Origin: Bacteroidia bacterium
Lineage (GTDB): Bacteria > Bacteroidota > Bacteroidia > Bacteroidales > F082
Direction: 5' to 3'
Length of the DNA: 64,000 bases
Assembly (NCBI GenBank): GCA_021287165.1
Contig: JAJTAY010000031.1
Location: 1 to 64,000, forward strand
The notes beneath the pieces were generated by a model. The model ran no database searches. It was not told the DNA's origin and saw only the letters and a program-made list of their open reading frames with translations. Each line of letters opens with the position of its first letter. The first letter of the stretch is position 1. The position numbers and the translations under genes were made by a program. Below, in pieces: positions 50,731 to 60,500 of this stretch.

Positions 50731-50738
50731 TATCTTTG
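50731..50738 (+). promoter_or_regulatory. -7 box of the 50760 gene
   Basis: TATCTTTG, 21 bases before the ATG at 50760. Confidence 0.6.
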
Positions 50739-50759
50739 CAAGGTGATTGTTGATGATTA

Positions 50760-51257
50760 ATGACTCAAGAACAATTCAGCATTCTTTTTTTTGCCCTGCT
50801 TATCGGAGGAGCCTTGTGGTTCAGGCACTGGTACCGTTCGAAGCCACGCACCTATAAAGTATCGGAACAGGTGAGCGGAGGACGTTTGCTGGCCGTTACC
50901 GAAATCAATCCGCGATGGGAGACAGCTGCAATAGAACTTAAAATGACAAGCCGGGATGCCATCGGGAATTTACAGGCTTTTGTTGAATTTATCCCTGTTA
51001 GAGGAGAGATGCTTCGGCTGAGTTTGGAGGAACTTGAAATTGATGATATTATCGTACAGTGTGGCGAAAATAGCCGGCAGTGCAGCATCACTTTCGAAAA
51101 GCGCGACCTCATGCGGGGCATCAGGCTCCGCGAAATCAAGCCTTACCGCTTTCGTTTTGTGATTACCGATCAGGACGGTTTTGTGATCAAGTCGCATGTC
51201 TTTGGTTTCTCTTCAAAATACATGCTTTTCAGGCCCGATACCGGGCGATACAATTAG
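50760..51257 (+). CDS. Membrane-anchored protein of unknown function
   Basis: 165 residues. One membrane segment at about 6-24 (FSILFFALLIGGALWF), then a basic stretch (RHWYRSKPRTYKV) and a beta-rich, probably Ig-like region with many charged residues (LQAFVEFIPVRGEMLRLSLEELEIDDIIVQCGENS, quoted in part). I do not recognise the family. Co-transcribed with the AI-2E family permease gene 12 bases later. Confidence 0.7.
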   Translation: MTQEQFSILFFALLIGGALWFRHWYRSKPRTYKVSEQVSGGRLLAVTEINPRWETAAIELKMTSRDAIGNLQAFVEFIPVRGEMLRLSLEELEIDDIIVQCGENSRQCSITFEKRDLMRGIRLREIKPYRFRFVITDQDGFVIKSHVFGFSSKYMLFRPDTGRYN

Positions 51258-51269
51258 ACCCATTTACCC

Positions 51270-52310
51270 ATGCGCATGAACGAACTTTCGACGACCAACA
51301 AAATACTGACAGGTTTTGCCGTGGTACTGGGATTTTACATCCTGAAAGAGCTCTCTTTCATTTTTGCCCCGCTCATGCTGGCATTCATTCTTACGCTGCT
51401 TTTCATGCCCATGATGCGCCGCTTGCTGCGTCGCGGTTTGCACCGCGTACTGGCCCTCAGCATAGTAACCTCTGTCGTTGTATTGCTTGGTCTGGGATTT
51501 GCCTTTGTTACCAAACTATCCGGAAGGCAAATCATCGACAATCAGGAAGCAGTGTTTCAGAAATTCGATGCCAGGCTTGGGCATGCTGTTGCGCCTTATG
51601 CCGGAACGCTTGGCATTGAACTGGATAACAGTAAGTCAGTTACACGCGCCCTGCTGGAAAGCAAACAGGTAAACGAATTCATTTTTGGAAATTTTGCGCA
51701 AACATTGAATTCTGTTCAGAGGACGCTTACTTTTCTATTTCTCACCCTGTTTTTCCTTGTGTTGCTGCTTACGGGATCAGTGAATCTGGAAAAACTGATG
51801 GGCCAGACGCTTTTTAGTACCAAAACACGATCAGTTAAAACCTATATCGCTATCGAACAAAGTGTAGTCAAGTTTCTGGAGGTCAAGGCTTTTGTAAGCT
51901 TACTCACCGGCATTGCCTTTGGTTTGATTGCCTGGGGAATGGGCATCAGTTTTCCGTTGTTTTGGGGGTTATTGGCCTTTGCACTAAACTTTGTTCAGAT
52001 GATTGGCTCAGTGGTGGTGACAGTGCTGGCAATACTTTTTGCATTCATTGAGCTCGACAGCTCAACCAGTGTTTTGTTTGCAGCATTAATGTTCACGGCC
52101 ACGCAATTGCTTCTTGGTTCGGTGCTCGAGCCGATACTCATGGGCAAGTCATTCAGAATCAATATTCTTGCCGTGCTTTTTATGCTGATGTTCTGGGGGT
52201 ATATGTGGGGAATTCCAGGTATCATTCTTTCGATACCCATCACAGTGATTATCAAGACCCTGCTCGAGCAATTCCGCAGCACCCGTTCGTTGTCGCGTCT
52301 GCTTTCCTGA
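51270..52310 (+). CDS. AI-2E family transporter (PerM-like)
   Basis: 346 residues with about seven to eight membrane helices. IFAPLMLAFILTLLFMP near residue 30, FGLIAWGMGISFPLFWGLLAFALNFVQMIGS near 215-245 (quoted in part) and GSVLEPILMGKSFRINILAVLFMLMFWGYMWGIPGIILSIPI towards the end fit the AI-2E exporter family (PF01594), including the conserved EP motif of the last domain. Family members have been linked to AI-2 export, sodium-proton exchange and other roles; the function here is not fixed. Inner membrane. It converges with kynU, 8 bases apart. Confidence 0.88.
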   Translation: MRMNELSTTNKILTGFAVVLGFYILKELSFIFAPLMLAFILTLLFMPMMRRLLRRGLHRVLALSIVTSVVVLLGLGFAFVTKLSGRQIIDNQEAVFQKFDARLGHAVAPYAGTLGIELDNSKSVTRALLESKQVNEFIFGNFAQTLNSVQRTLTFLFLTLFFLVLLLTGSVNLEKLMGQTLFSTKTRSVKTYIAIEQSVVKFLEVKAFVSLLTGIAFGLIAWGMGISFPLFWGLLAFALNFVQMIGSVVVTVLAILFAFIELDSSTSVLFAALMFTATQLLLGSVLEPILMGKSFRINILAVLFMLMFWGYMWGIPGIILSIPITVIIKTLLEQFRSTRSLSRLLS

Positions 52311-52318
52311 TAATTTCC

Positions 52319-53599
52319 TCATGTTACTGCCTCCAGAGATGGATCATACTCCAAATAGACACTATTTTTTACAATTGCTGCGATACGCGCTACTGCTTCT
52401 GCCAGATCCTTGTACGTATTGTATAGAGGTGCAAAACCCAGCCTGATGATGTCGGGCTTGCGGAAGTCGGGTATGATGGGTGTGCTGCCATCGTTGGGAG
52501 AAATCAAGGCTTTACAAATCCTGTAACCTTCAGGATGACTGATAGAAACATGGGAACCCATTTGGAGGGGATCGGTGGGTGAAGCCCATGAGAAACCCAA
52601 AGGCTCAAGTAACTGCTTGAACATGTCAAAAAAGAAAGCGCTCATGCCAAGACTTTTACTTCTGAGGGCGTCCATTCCCGCGTTCAGGAGCAGGTCGAGA
52701 CCGGGCTCTATGGCAGCCATGGAAAGGATAGGAGGTGTTCCGGCGGCATATTTCCAAACGTCGCTGCGCGCTTCATATTCATGCCCGAACTCAAAAGGCC
52801 GGGCATGACCAAACCAGGCCCAGATGGCACTTTCCAGTCGGGACTGAAGGTCTTTCCGAACATAGAGAAAAGCCGGAGCTCCGGGACCGCCATTGAGGTA
52901 TTTATAGGTACAACCAACGGCCATTTCCGCTCCCCATTCGTTGAGTTTCAATGGCACCGATCCTACTGCATGACTCAAATCCCAGATGATTTTTGTGCCT
53001 TTTTCAGCAGCCAGTTCATTGAGGCGAGCCATGTTATACATAAATGCGCTTTTAAAAGCCACATGACTAAGGCAAATCAATGCAGTGTTATTGTTAACAG
53101 ACGTTTTCAGCGCATCGAGCGGTGCGTGAATCCCATCCTCAGACTTCAGAATATTCAATGCATGATCCTGAAAATGGCTCTTAATCAATCCCTGCAGCAC
53201 GTAGAAATCGGAGGGGAAATTCAGGTCGTCGCTTAAAATTTCCGTTCGGCCCTTCTGAAAACTGAGGGTGCCGTAGGCAAGTTTGTAAAGATTGACAGAT
53301 GTGCTGTCGCCAACGAAAATTTCATCATCCTCCGCGCCGACAAGTCTGGCTATTTTGCCTGCAATGCGACGCGGAAGTTCGAGCCAGTGTTCGTTCCAGC
53401 TTCTGATAAGTCTGTCGCCCCATTGTTGTTCAAGCATTCGCTGCATGAGCCTGATTGTATGGATTGGCAAACGACCGAGAGAGTTACCGTCGAGATAAAT
53501 TGTTTCTGAGCCGCTGAAAAAATGACCCCTGAATCCCGAAAGCGGGTCGGAGCTGTCCAGTTCGGCTGCCCGGTGTTGAAAATCCACGATATTACTCAT
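52319..53599 (-). CDS. kynU: Kynureninase
   Basis: 426 residues. PLP-dependent class V aminotransferase fold: YLDGNSLGRLP near the N-terminus, GDSTSVNLYKL, the cofactor-binding DLSHAVGSVPLKLNEWGAEMAVGCTYKYLNGGPGAPAF (quoted in part, Lys in YKYLN forms the Schiff base), and RLGFAPLYNTYKDL at the end. It cleaves L-kynurenine to anthranilate and alanine, or hydroxykynurenine, in tryptophan breakdown or NAD synthesis. No kmo or haaO is nearby, so the route is not set. The SGNH hydrolase gene overlaps it by eight bases upstream. Confidence 0.93.
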   Translation of the reverse strand: MSNIVDFQHRAAELDSSDPLSGFRGHFFSGSETIYLDGNSLGRLPIHTIRLMQRMLEQQWGDRLIRSWNEHWLELPRRIAGKIARLVGAEDDEIFVGDSTSVNLYKLAYGTLSFQKGRTEILSDDLNFPSDFYVLQGLIKSHFQDHALNILKSEDGIHAPLDALKTSVNNNTALICLSHVAFKSAFMYNMARLNELAAEKGTKIIWDLSHAVGSVPLKLNEWGAEMAVGCTYKYLNGGPGAPAFLYVRKDLQSRLESAIWAWFGHARPFEFGHEYEARSDVWKYAAGTPPILSMAAIEPGLDLLLNAGMDALRSKSLGMSAFFFDMFKQLLEPLGFSWASPTDPLQMGSHVSISHPEGYRICKALISPNDGSTPIIPDFRKPDIIRLGFAPLYNTYKDLAEAVARIAAIVKNSVYLEYDPSLEAVT

Positions 53600-54332
53600 T
53601 GTTTTGTAACCGTTTAATTATCTCTGGGAACATCAGCTCCACCCACATCCTATACATTTTGCCCGATGGATGGAGGCGGTCGTCGGCAAGCAGCGAATTG
53701 TCGCTGGCAGCAAGACGCGAAATCTCAGTTATGTTGAAAAACAAGAGCTTACGGGCCTCTGCCTCCTGACGAATCACTTCGTTGTACTCATCGATTTCGC
53801 GGGCGATCCTGGCACGGTCGCGCCCCGATGCAAAAGGCGTTACACCCCAGTCGGGAATGGATACCAGAAAGAGCTTCGTGCTATCACCTCCCGCATACTG
53901 GATGGCCCTGTTTATCAGCTGTATAAGTTCCGTGCGAAACTGAGCCGATGGTCTGCCGCGGTATTGGTTGTTGACGCCAATAAGTAAGGAAACCAGATTA
54001 AAAGTATCGGCAATCTGGCGCCGGTCGAGCTCTGCCATCAATTCGTCGGTGGTCCAGCCGGTGCGAGCAATGATGAGGGGCGATTGCATCTTGATTCCGG
54101 CTGTATTGAGCAGACCGGAAAGCTGAACCGGCCAGCGTTCGGTTTCTTTAACGCCTTCGCCTATGGTGTAGCTGTCGCCAAGCGCGAGGTAGGTTAGTAC
54201 TGCCTGAGGCTCATCGGGCGTTGGGATTGGCGATACCATGTAGTTAACATTGTCAGTCTTGCAGGAGATTTGAAGAATCGAAAACGCTATCGTGAGCTTA
54301 ACAAATAAGATATTCATAGAGGATATTTTCAA
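53592..54332 (-). CDS. SGNH/GDSL hydrolase, exported
   Basis: 246 residues. A short N-terminal hydrophobic stretch (LTIAFSILQISC) with Cys suggests a lipoprotein. Motifs are complete: YLALGDSYTIGEG (block I, catalytic Ser), LLIGVNNQYRG (block III) and DRLHPSGKMYRMW (block V, catalytic Asp and His). SGNH hydrolases cleave esters such as lysophospholipids, acetylated sugars or thioesters. The eight-base overlap with kynU makes the pair one unit, but a functional tie is not evident. Confidence 0.9.
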   Translation of the reverse strand: MKISSMNILFVKLTIAFSILQISCKTDNVNYMVSPIPTPDEPQAVLTYLALGDSYTIGEGVKETERWPVQLSGLLNTAGIKMQSPLIIARTGWTTDELMAELDRRQIADTFNLVSLLIGVNNQYRGRPSAQFRTELIQLINRAIQYAGGDSTKLFLVSIPDWGVTPFASGRDRARIAREIDEYNEVIRQEAEARKLLFFNITEISRLAASDNSLLADDRLHPSGKMYRMWVELMFPEIIKRLQNNE

Positions 54333-54461
54333 CTTAACAAGCTGTTACACCAAAAGTTTATAACTCAAAAAAAATCATTGTAAAGCTAATGGTTTATAAA
54401 ATGTTTACAAAGAAGCATCAAAGGCTTAAAATCTATTAACTTAAGCATAAGGCATTTTGGT

Positions 54462-54469
54462 TAATTTTG
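54462..54469 (+). promoter_or_regulatory. -7 box upstream of the 2601-residue protein gene
   Basis: TAATTTTG in an AT-rich intergenic stretch. It leaves about 110 bases of leader before the ATG at 54585. Confidence 0.5.
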
Positions 54470-54584
54470 ATGCCCTGTTAATTTTTGTAGAACTCAACTA
54501 ATTTTTCAGAAATTATAATGCAATGCTTACTCGAAAGCACACACAGAAAGATATGAACAGTTTAAATTTTCAAAACCCTTCACT

Positions 54585-57500
54585 ATGAATTTCAGAATTT
54601 TACTTACAACCGCATTGGTTTTTTTCCTGATGCAGGTTCAATCCTACGCGCAAACGAATCCTACCGCGCAAAGCTTACCTTACGCGCAGGATTTTGCCAC
54701 CTTTGACGGCACGATAACAACCTATCCTGCTGGCATACAGGGATGGACAATATCGGGAAGCACTTCAACTTCTTTCCCGACCACTGCTCCAAATGGTAAT
54801 CAGGCGCTTACAGCCGGAACAAATGCTTCAATAACAGCAGGCGTTTTCGATATGAACGGTAAAATTGGCATGTTGTCCACTGGGAGTGCACTCAAAAGTA
54901 TAGCCCTTTCGATCAATACCACTGGAAAGACTAACATAAGTGTTTCTTATCAGGCTGCAACGCAGCGTCAGGAAGCAACAGCACGCGTAGGAGCCATTGG
55001 CTTACAATATAGGATTGGAACCAGCGGCGCTTTCACAAATGTTTCGGGAACAGAGTATCAAAACCCTGGTGGATCGAACAACACCTCGGGTACAGGCACT
55101 GTTAATCCACAGACGATCTCAGTAACCCTGCCTTCAGAATGCAACAATCAGTCGGAAGTTCAGTTACGCTGGGTATACCGCGAGGTAAGTGGTAGCGGAA
55201 ACAGACCAAGCTTCTCGATCGACGATATCTCCATCACCGGCACATCTTCCAGTTCACCCTCCATCACAGTAGCCCCATCAACGCTTACAGGCTTCACCTA
55301 CATTCAGGGCAGCGGCCCTTCGGCCGAGCAATCATTCAGCATCAGCGGAAGCAATCTGACTGCCAATATCAGCATTACTCCTCCAACGAATTATGAGATA
55401 TCCACCGGCTCAGGCGGAAGTTTTGTTGCTACCAACCCAATCATCCTAAATCAAACAGGAGGCACTGTAGCTGCAACTGATATCTATGTGAGGCTAAAAG
55501 CCGGTCTGAGCATCGGCAATTATAATGGAGAAAACGTAACCGCATCTTCTGCAGGAGCTGATAACAAAACCGTCAGTCTGAGCGGCAGCGTTACTGCACC
55601 GCCTGCTGCTACCATCACTATCAATCCAACCCAGTTGCCCGGATTCCAGTACATATACGGAAGTGGTCCCTCGGACATGCAGTCAGTCCTGGTTTCCGGT
55701 TCAAACCTAACCGGTAATCTTACTATTACCCCTCCTGCAGCTTATGAGATTTCAGCATCCGCAGCCCCCTTTACGGCAGAGAATCCTCTTGTCATGGAGC
55801 CTACGGCAGGCTCTGTGACCGGAACGCTATGGATAAGGTTGAAAGCAGGATTGAATGCCGGTCTTTATAATCAAACATTTACAGCAAGCAGCACGGGCGC
55901 TACCAGCGTAGATATTAATGTATCCGGCGCAGTTTTGCCCGAAGTCTTTACTGCCTGGGATTTCAATACTGCTTTCACCGCCACCAGCCCTGAACCCAGT
56001 CTGGGAGCAGGCACGGCATCCGTGGTAGGAAGCATGACCGGTCCTGGTTCTGCCACCGGCACAACAACAGGGTGTGCTCAAACAAGCGGAAATGCATGGG
56101 CCATTGGAACAGCAAATCCCGGAACAACGAATGAGTCAAGTGGTGTTCAGTTTTCCGTTTCCACAGCCGGCCGCGAGAACATCTGGATGGCCTACGATCA
56201 GAGGCTTTCGAATACAGCCACCAGAACGGCTCGTATACAATACACCCTTAATGGCACCGACTGGATCAATCTGGATGTTACTTCAGCCAATTACCTCAGC
56301 CAATGTGCCAACAGAGGAGGTATCGACATTGGACGTATCGACGCTTCCAATCCTGTTGGATCTAATGTTTCCGATAGTTGGGGACGGAGGGTCATAAGTT
56401 TCGCTGGCATCAGCGGCGCCAACAACAACCCGAATTTCGGCGTCCGCATTCTTGCAGCACACTACCAGAACACCGGCGAATTCCGCCAGGCAAATAACAT
56501 TGGTGCGGTTGCAACCGCAGGCACATGGCGTTTCGATAATGTTATGTTTGGGGGCGATGTATTGCCCGGAGGTGTAGCGGTTAAGTTGGCCGTAACATCG
56601 GTAAACAGCGGAAACAGCCCGACACAAAACATTCCTTTCAGCGTTACGGTTCAATCGCAGGACATCAACAATGTGGCCACCAACGTAACCACCGACACAC
56701 AGATTACACTGACGAAAGCCAGCGGCAATGGCACATTAGGCGGCACCCTTGTAGGCACAATTCCTTCAGGCAGCAACAGTGTTACCTTTAACAATGTAAC
56801 CTACAGCCTTGCCGAAAGCGGAGTAAGCATAACGGCATCAGCCACTTCGGGCATGACACTCAGCCCGGCCACCTCTGCAACTTTCTCGGTTCTCTCGCCT
56901 GCTACCCAGTTGGCGTTTGTGGGAGTTCCGGCCAATGGTCAGGCAAACAACAACCTTGCCTCTTTCACTGTCGAAGCCCGCAGGCCCGACAACACGGTTG
57001 ATGGCAGCTACGCTGGCAATATTACACTAAGTAAAGCTACTGGCCCAGGAACGATTTCGGGTACGCTCACCAAAGCTGCCGTAAATGGTGTTGCCACATT
57101 CAACGACATCCAATTCAATCAGCCTGGTACGTACACAATAACAGCCAGTGCTACGGACCTTACCAGCGCCACCAGCGGAGATATTCTTATTACAGACGCT
57201 CCTTCGCTGACGGAAGTATTGTTGCCACAATACATACAAGGTATTAACGGCACTAACACCGACCGAATCATGTTTGCCTACAGAGTAACTTTAAGTAATC
57301 TCTTGCCTAATACCACTTATCGCTATATCAATCAGGTAGTTGACAATACTGATGGACCAACTTCGGGCGGAGCAGGTAATGTGATTTACGTTTCCTCAAC
57401 CGGCACTTTCATGCGGACCACCTCACCCTCGCTTGCAACAGCAGGAGCCTACGGAGAACTAACTACCGATGCAAACGGATCATTTACAGGTTGGTTTGTA

Positions 57501-60500
57501 AATGAGCCAACAGGCAACGTGCGTTTTACCCCAGGCAATGATGTAGGCATGCGCATTCGTTTGAATAATGGCGCCGGCGGTACAGCAGCCGTAACATACC
57601 TCACCACTGCCAATACAGTCAAAGTATTGAATTTTGGTACCACAGCCTCCGCTACAGAAGGCACTGCGCTTCGTGCTGAAACTTTTTTTACACCCGGCAA
57701 CTTTGCATTCCTTTACGACAACACTGCAGGAACAGGCCGGCCACTTTATGGCACACCTGTCGAAATTACCGGACTTGATTATACTGCCACCACCTGGGCC
57801 CTGTTCTTCCGCAACAATGTGGTTGGCGACGATGGGGCTTTTGCCGCCATAATCCCAAATCAGAATGCCAACGGGGTAAAGCTTATTCAGCAACGTGCCT
57901 TCAATAACGGTAGTGTAATAACCAGCTTCAGCTCGAACAACGGCCAATGGGGAACATTTAATACAGTGAACCCTATTGGCGGTACGACTAACGTAATCGT
58001 TGTTGACCTCAAGCAAGCGCCTTCCATTGCCGTAAGCCCCACAAGCCTGACAGGGTTCAATTACAGCGCCGGAGCAGGTCCTTCGGCAACACAATCTTTT
58101 GTCGTGAGCGGAAATAACCTTCTTGGCATGGTCGGCATTGATGCACCGGCAGCCTATGAGCTATCACTCACCAATGCGCCAAACTTTGACCCTTACACCC
58201 AGATCTTACTAAGCCCGACAGGCACCACCCTCAATCCAACAACAATTTTTGTCCGCCTGAAAGCAGGGCTTGTCGCCGGCACTTACAATCAGACCATCCT
58301 GATGGGCTCACTCAGTGCCGACCCGCGACAGGTAAGCGTTCAGGGTACTGTAACCCCCGGAATTACCGAGCCTGAAAACCACGCAACATCGTTTGCTGCA
58401 AATGCACTAAACAGCAGCCAGGTGCAAGTGACATGGGTTGATGCCGTTCCTGCTGCTTCGGGATACCTTATTAAAGGAAATACTACTGGCTTTGGAGATA
58501 TTCAGGCACCGGTTGATGGAGTGGCCGAAACCAATGGCACTCTGGTACGCAATGTGGCTGCCGGCGTTCAGACATTCACATTTGAAGGCCTAAATGCATT
58601 GACAACTTATTACTTTAAAATATTCCCATACAACGGCACAGGAACTACCATTAACTACAAAACCGGCGGCACTGTGCCACAAGCATCAGCATCGACTCCA
58701 GCCGGGCCGGTTATGACCGAAGTTTTGCTCCCTCAATATATTCAGGGACTTAACGGTACAAACAACAACCGCATTCCCTTCGCATTCAGGTTAAGCTTCG
58801 GTAACCTGCTTCCCAACGCAACCTACCGCTTTATCAATCAGGCTGTTAACACCACCGACGGAGCAACGGGTGCAGGGGCAGGCAACCCGATTTACATCAT
58901 GCCCAACGGCGATTTCGTTCGTACCACCTCGCCCAGTTTCACTGTGGCCGGACAATACGGTGAATTCACCACCGACGTCAACGGCGCATACACCGGCTGG
59001 TTTATGCTCGAACCCACCGGCAATGCAAGATTTACCCCCGGGCAGGAGGTGGCCATGCGCGTAAGACTCAACAATGGTGCCGGCGGAACCACTGCAGTGC
59101 ATTTCTTCACCACGCAAAACGTTACCGTAATCAATTTCGGAACCGATGCCAACGCTGCTCAGGGTACCGCACTCAGGGCCAACAGCAACTTTGCACCAAA
59201 GAACTTCGTGTTCCTCTACGACCAGTCGTCGCGTACCATCAACAGGCCGATAGCCGGAACGCATATCGAGCCGTCGGGTATTGATTTTGCAGGAAACACT
59301 TCATATCCAACATTCTATCGCAACCAGGTAGCCGGACTCAGCGGCGCTTTTGGAACCATTGTTCCCAACGTTATGGCCAACGGTATTCGCAAAATTGACG
59401 AACACAGCCTCACTTCAGGACAACTCGTCAGTTCGTTCAGTTCGGCCAACGGAACATGGGGTGCTACCAATACAGTAAACCCGACCGGCGGCCTCACCAG
59501 TGTGCTGGTTCTTAATCTTGATTTCACCCCGGGAATCACGGTTAATCCAAACAGCCTGAGTGGCTTCACTTACGTTGAAGGTCAGGGACCCTCAGCACAG
59601 CAAAGCTTTACGGTTTCGGGCAACAACCTCAGCGCACCCATTACGGTGAGCGCCCCCGCCGCTTACGAAGTTTCGCTCACCGGCGGAACAGCATTTGCAG
59701 GCGTAGCAAGTCTGAGCCTAAACCAAACGAACGGAGCTGTTTCAAGCACAACGGTTTATGTACGTTTGAAACTAGGCCTGGCCGCCGGCAATTACAACCA
59801 GCAGATCTCGGCCAGCTCAACAGGTGCCGACACAAAAACAGTCGCCTTGCAGGGATCGGTTGTACCACCTGCCAACGAACCACCAGCACATGCCATCAAC
59901 TTTACTGTAGCAGTAAACTCACAAACCCAACTTACGGCTACATGGCTGGATGCCGTGCCCAACGCACAGGCCTACCTTATTAAAGGTTCGGCTGCAGGCT
60001 TCGGTGCCATTACTTCACCCGTCGACGGTCAGCCCGAAACAGATGGTTTATTAGTCAAGAATGTCCCCGCCGGTCAACAACAAGTTGTATTCACAGGTCT
60101 TAGTCCGGAAACCGTTTACTACTTCAAGCTCTTCCCTTACAACGGGACCGGGGCCACCATCAACTACAAGACCGATGGAAACGTGCCTCAGGACAGCCGC
60201 GCCACCCTTGGCACGCCTTCGATGACCGTATTGCTTCTGCCTCAGTATATGCAGGGTGTAAACGGCACCAACAACAACCGTCTGCCATATGCATTCAGGC
60301 TCAGGCTGCAAAACCTTAAACCCAACAGCACATACCGTTACACCAATCAGGCGGTAAACAATGCTGATGGCCCGACCGTAGCCGGAGCAGGCAATCCCAT
60401 TTATGTGAACGGCAACAATTTCTTCCGTACAGCTTCGCCCGGCTTTGCCGTTGCTGGACAGTACGGCGAATTTACCACCGACGCCAACGGCAGCTACAGC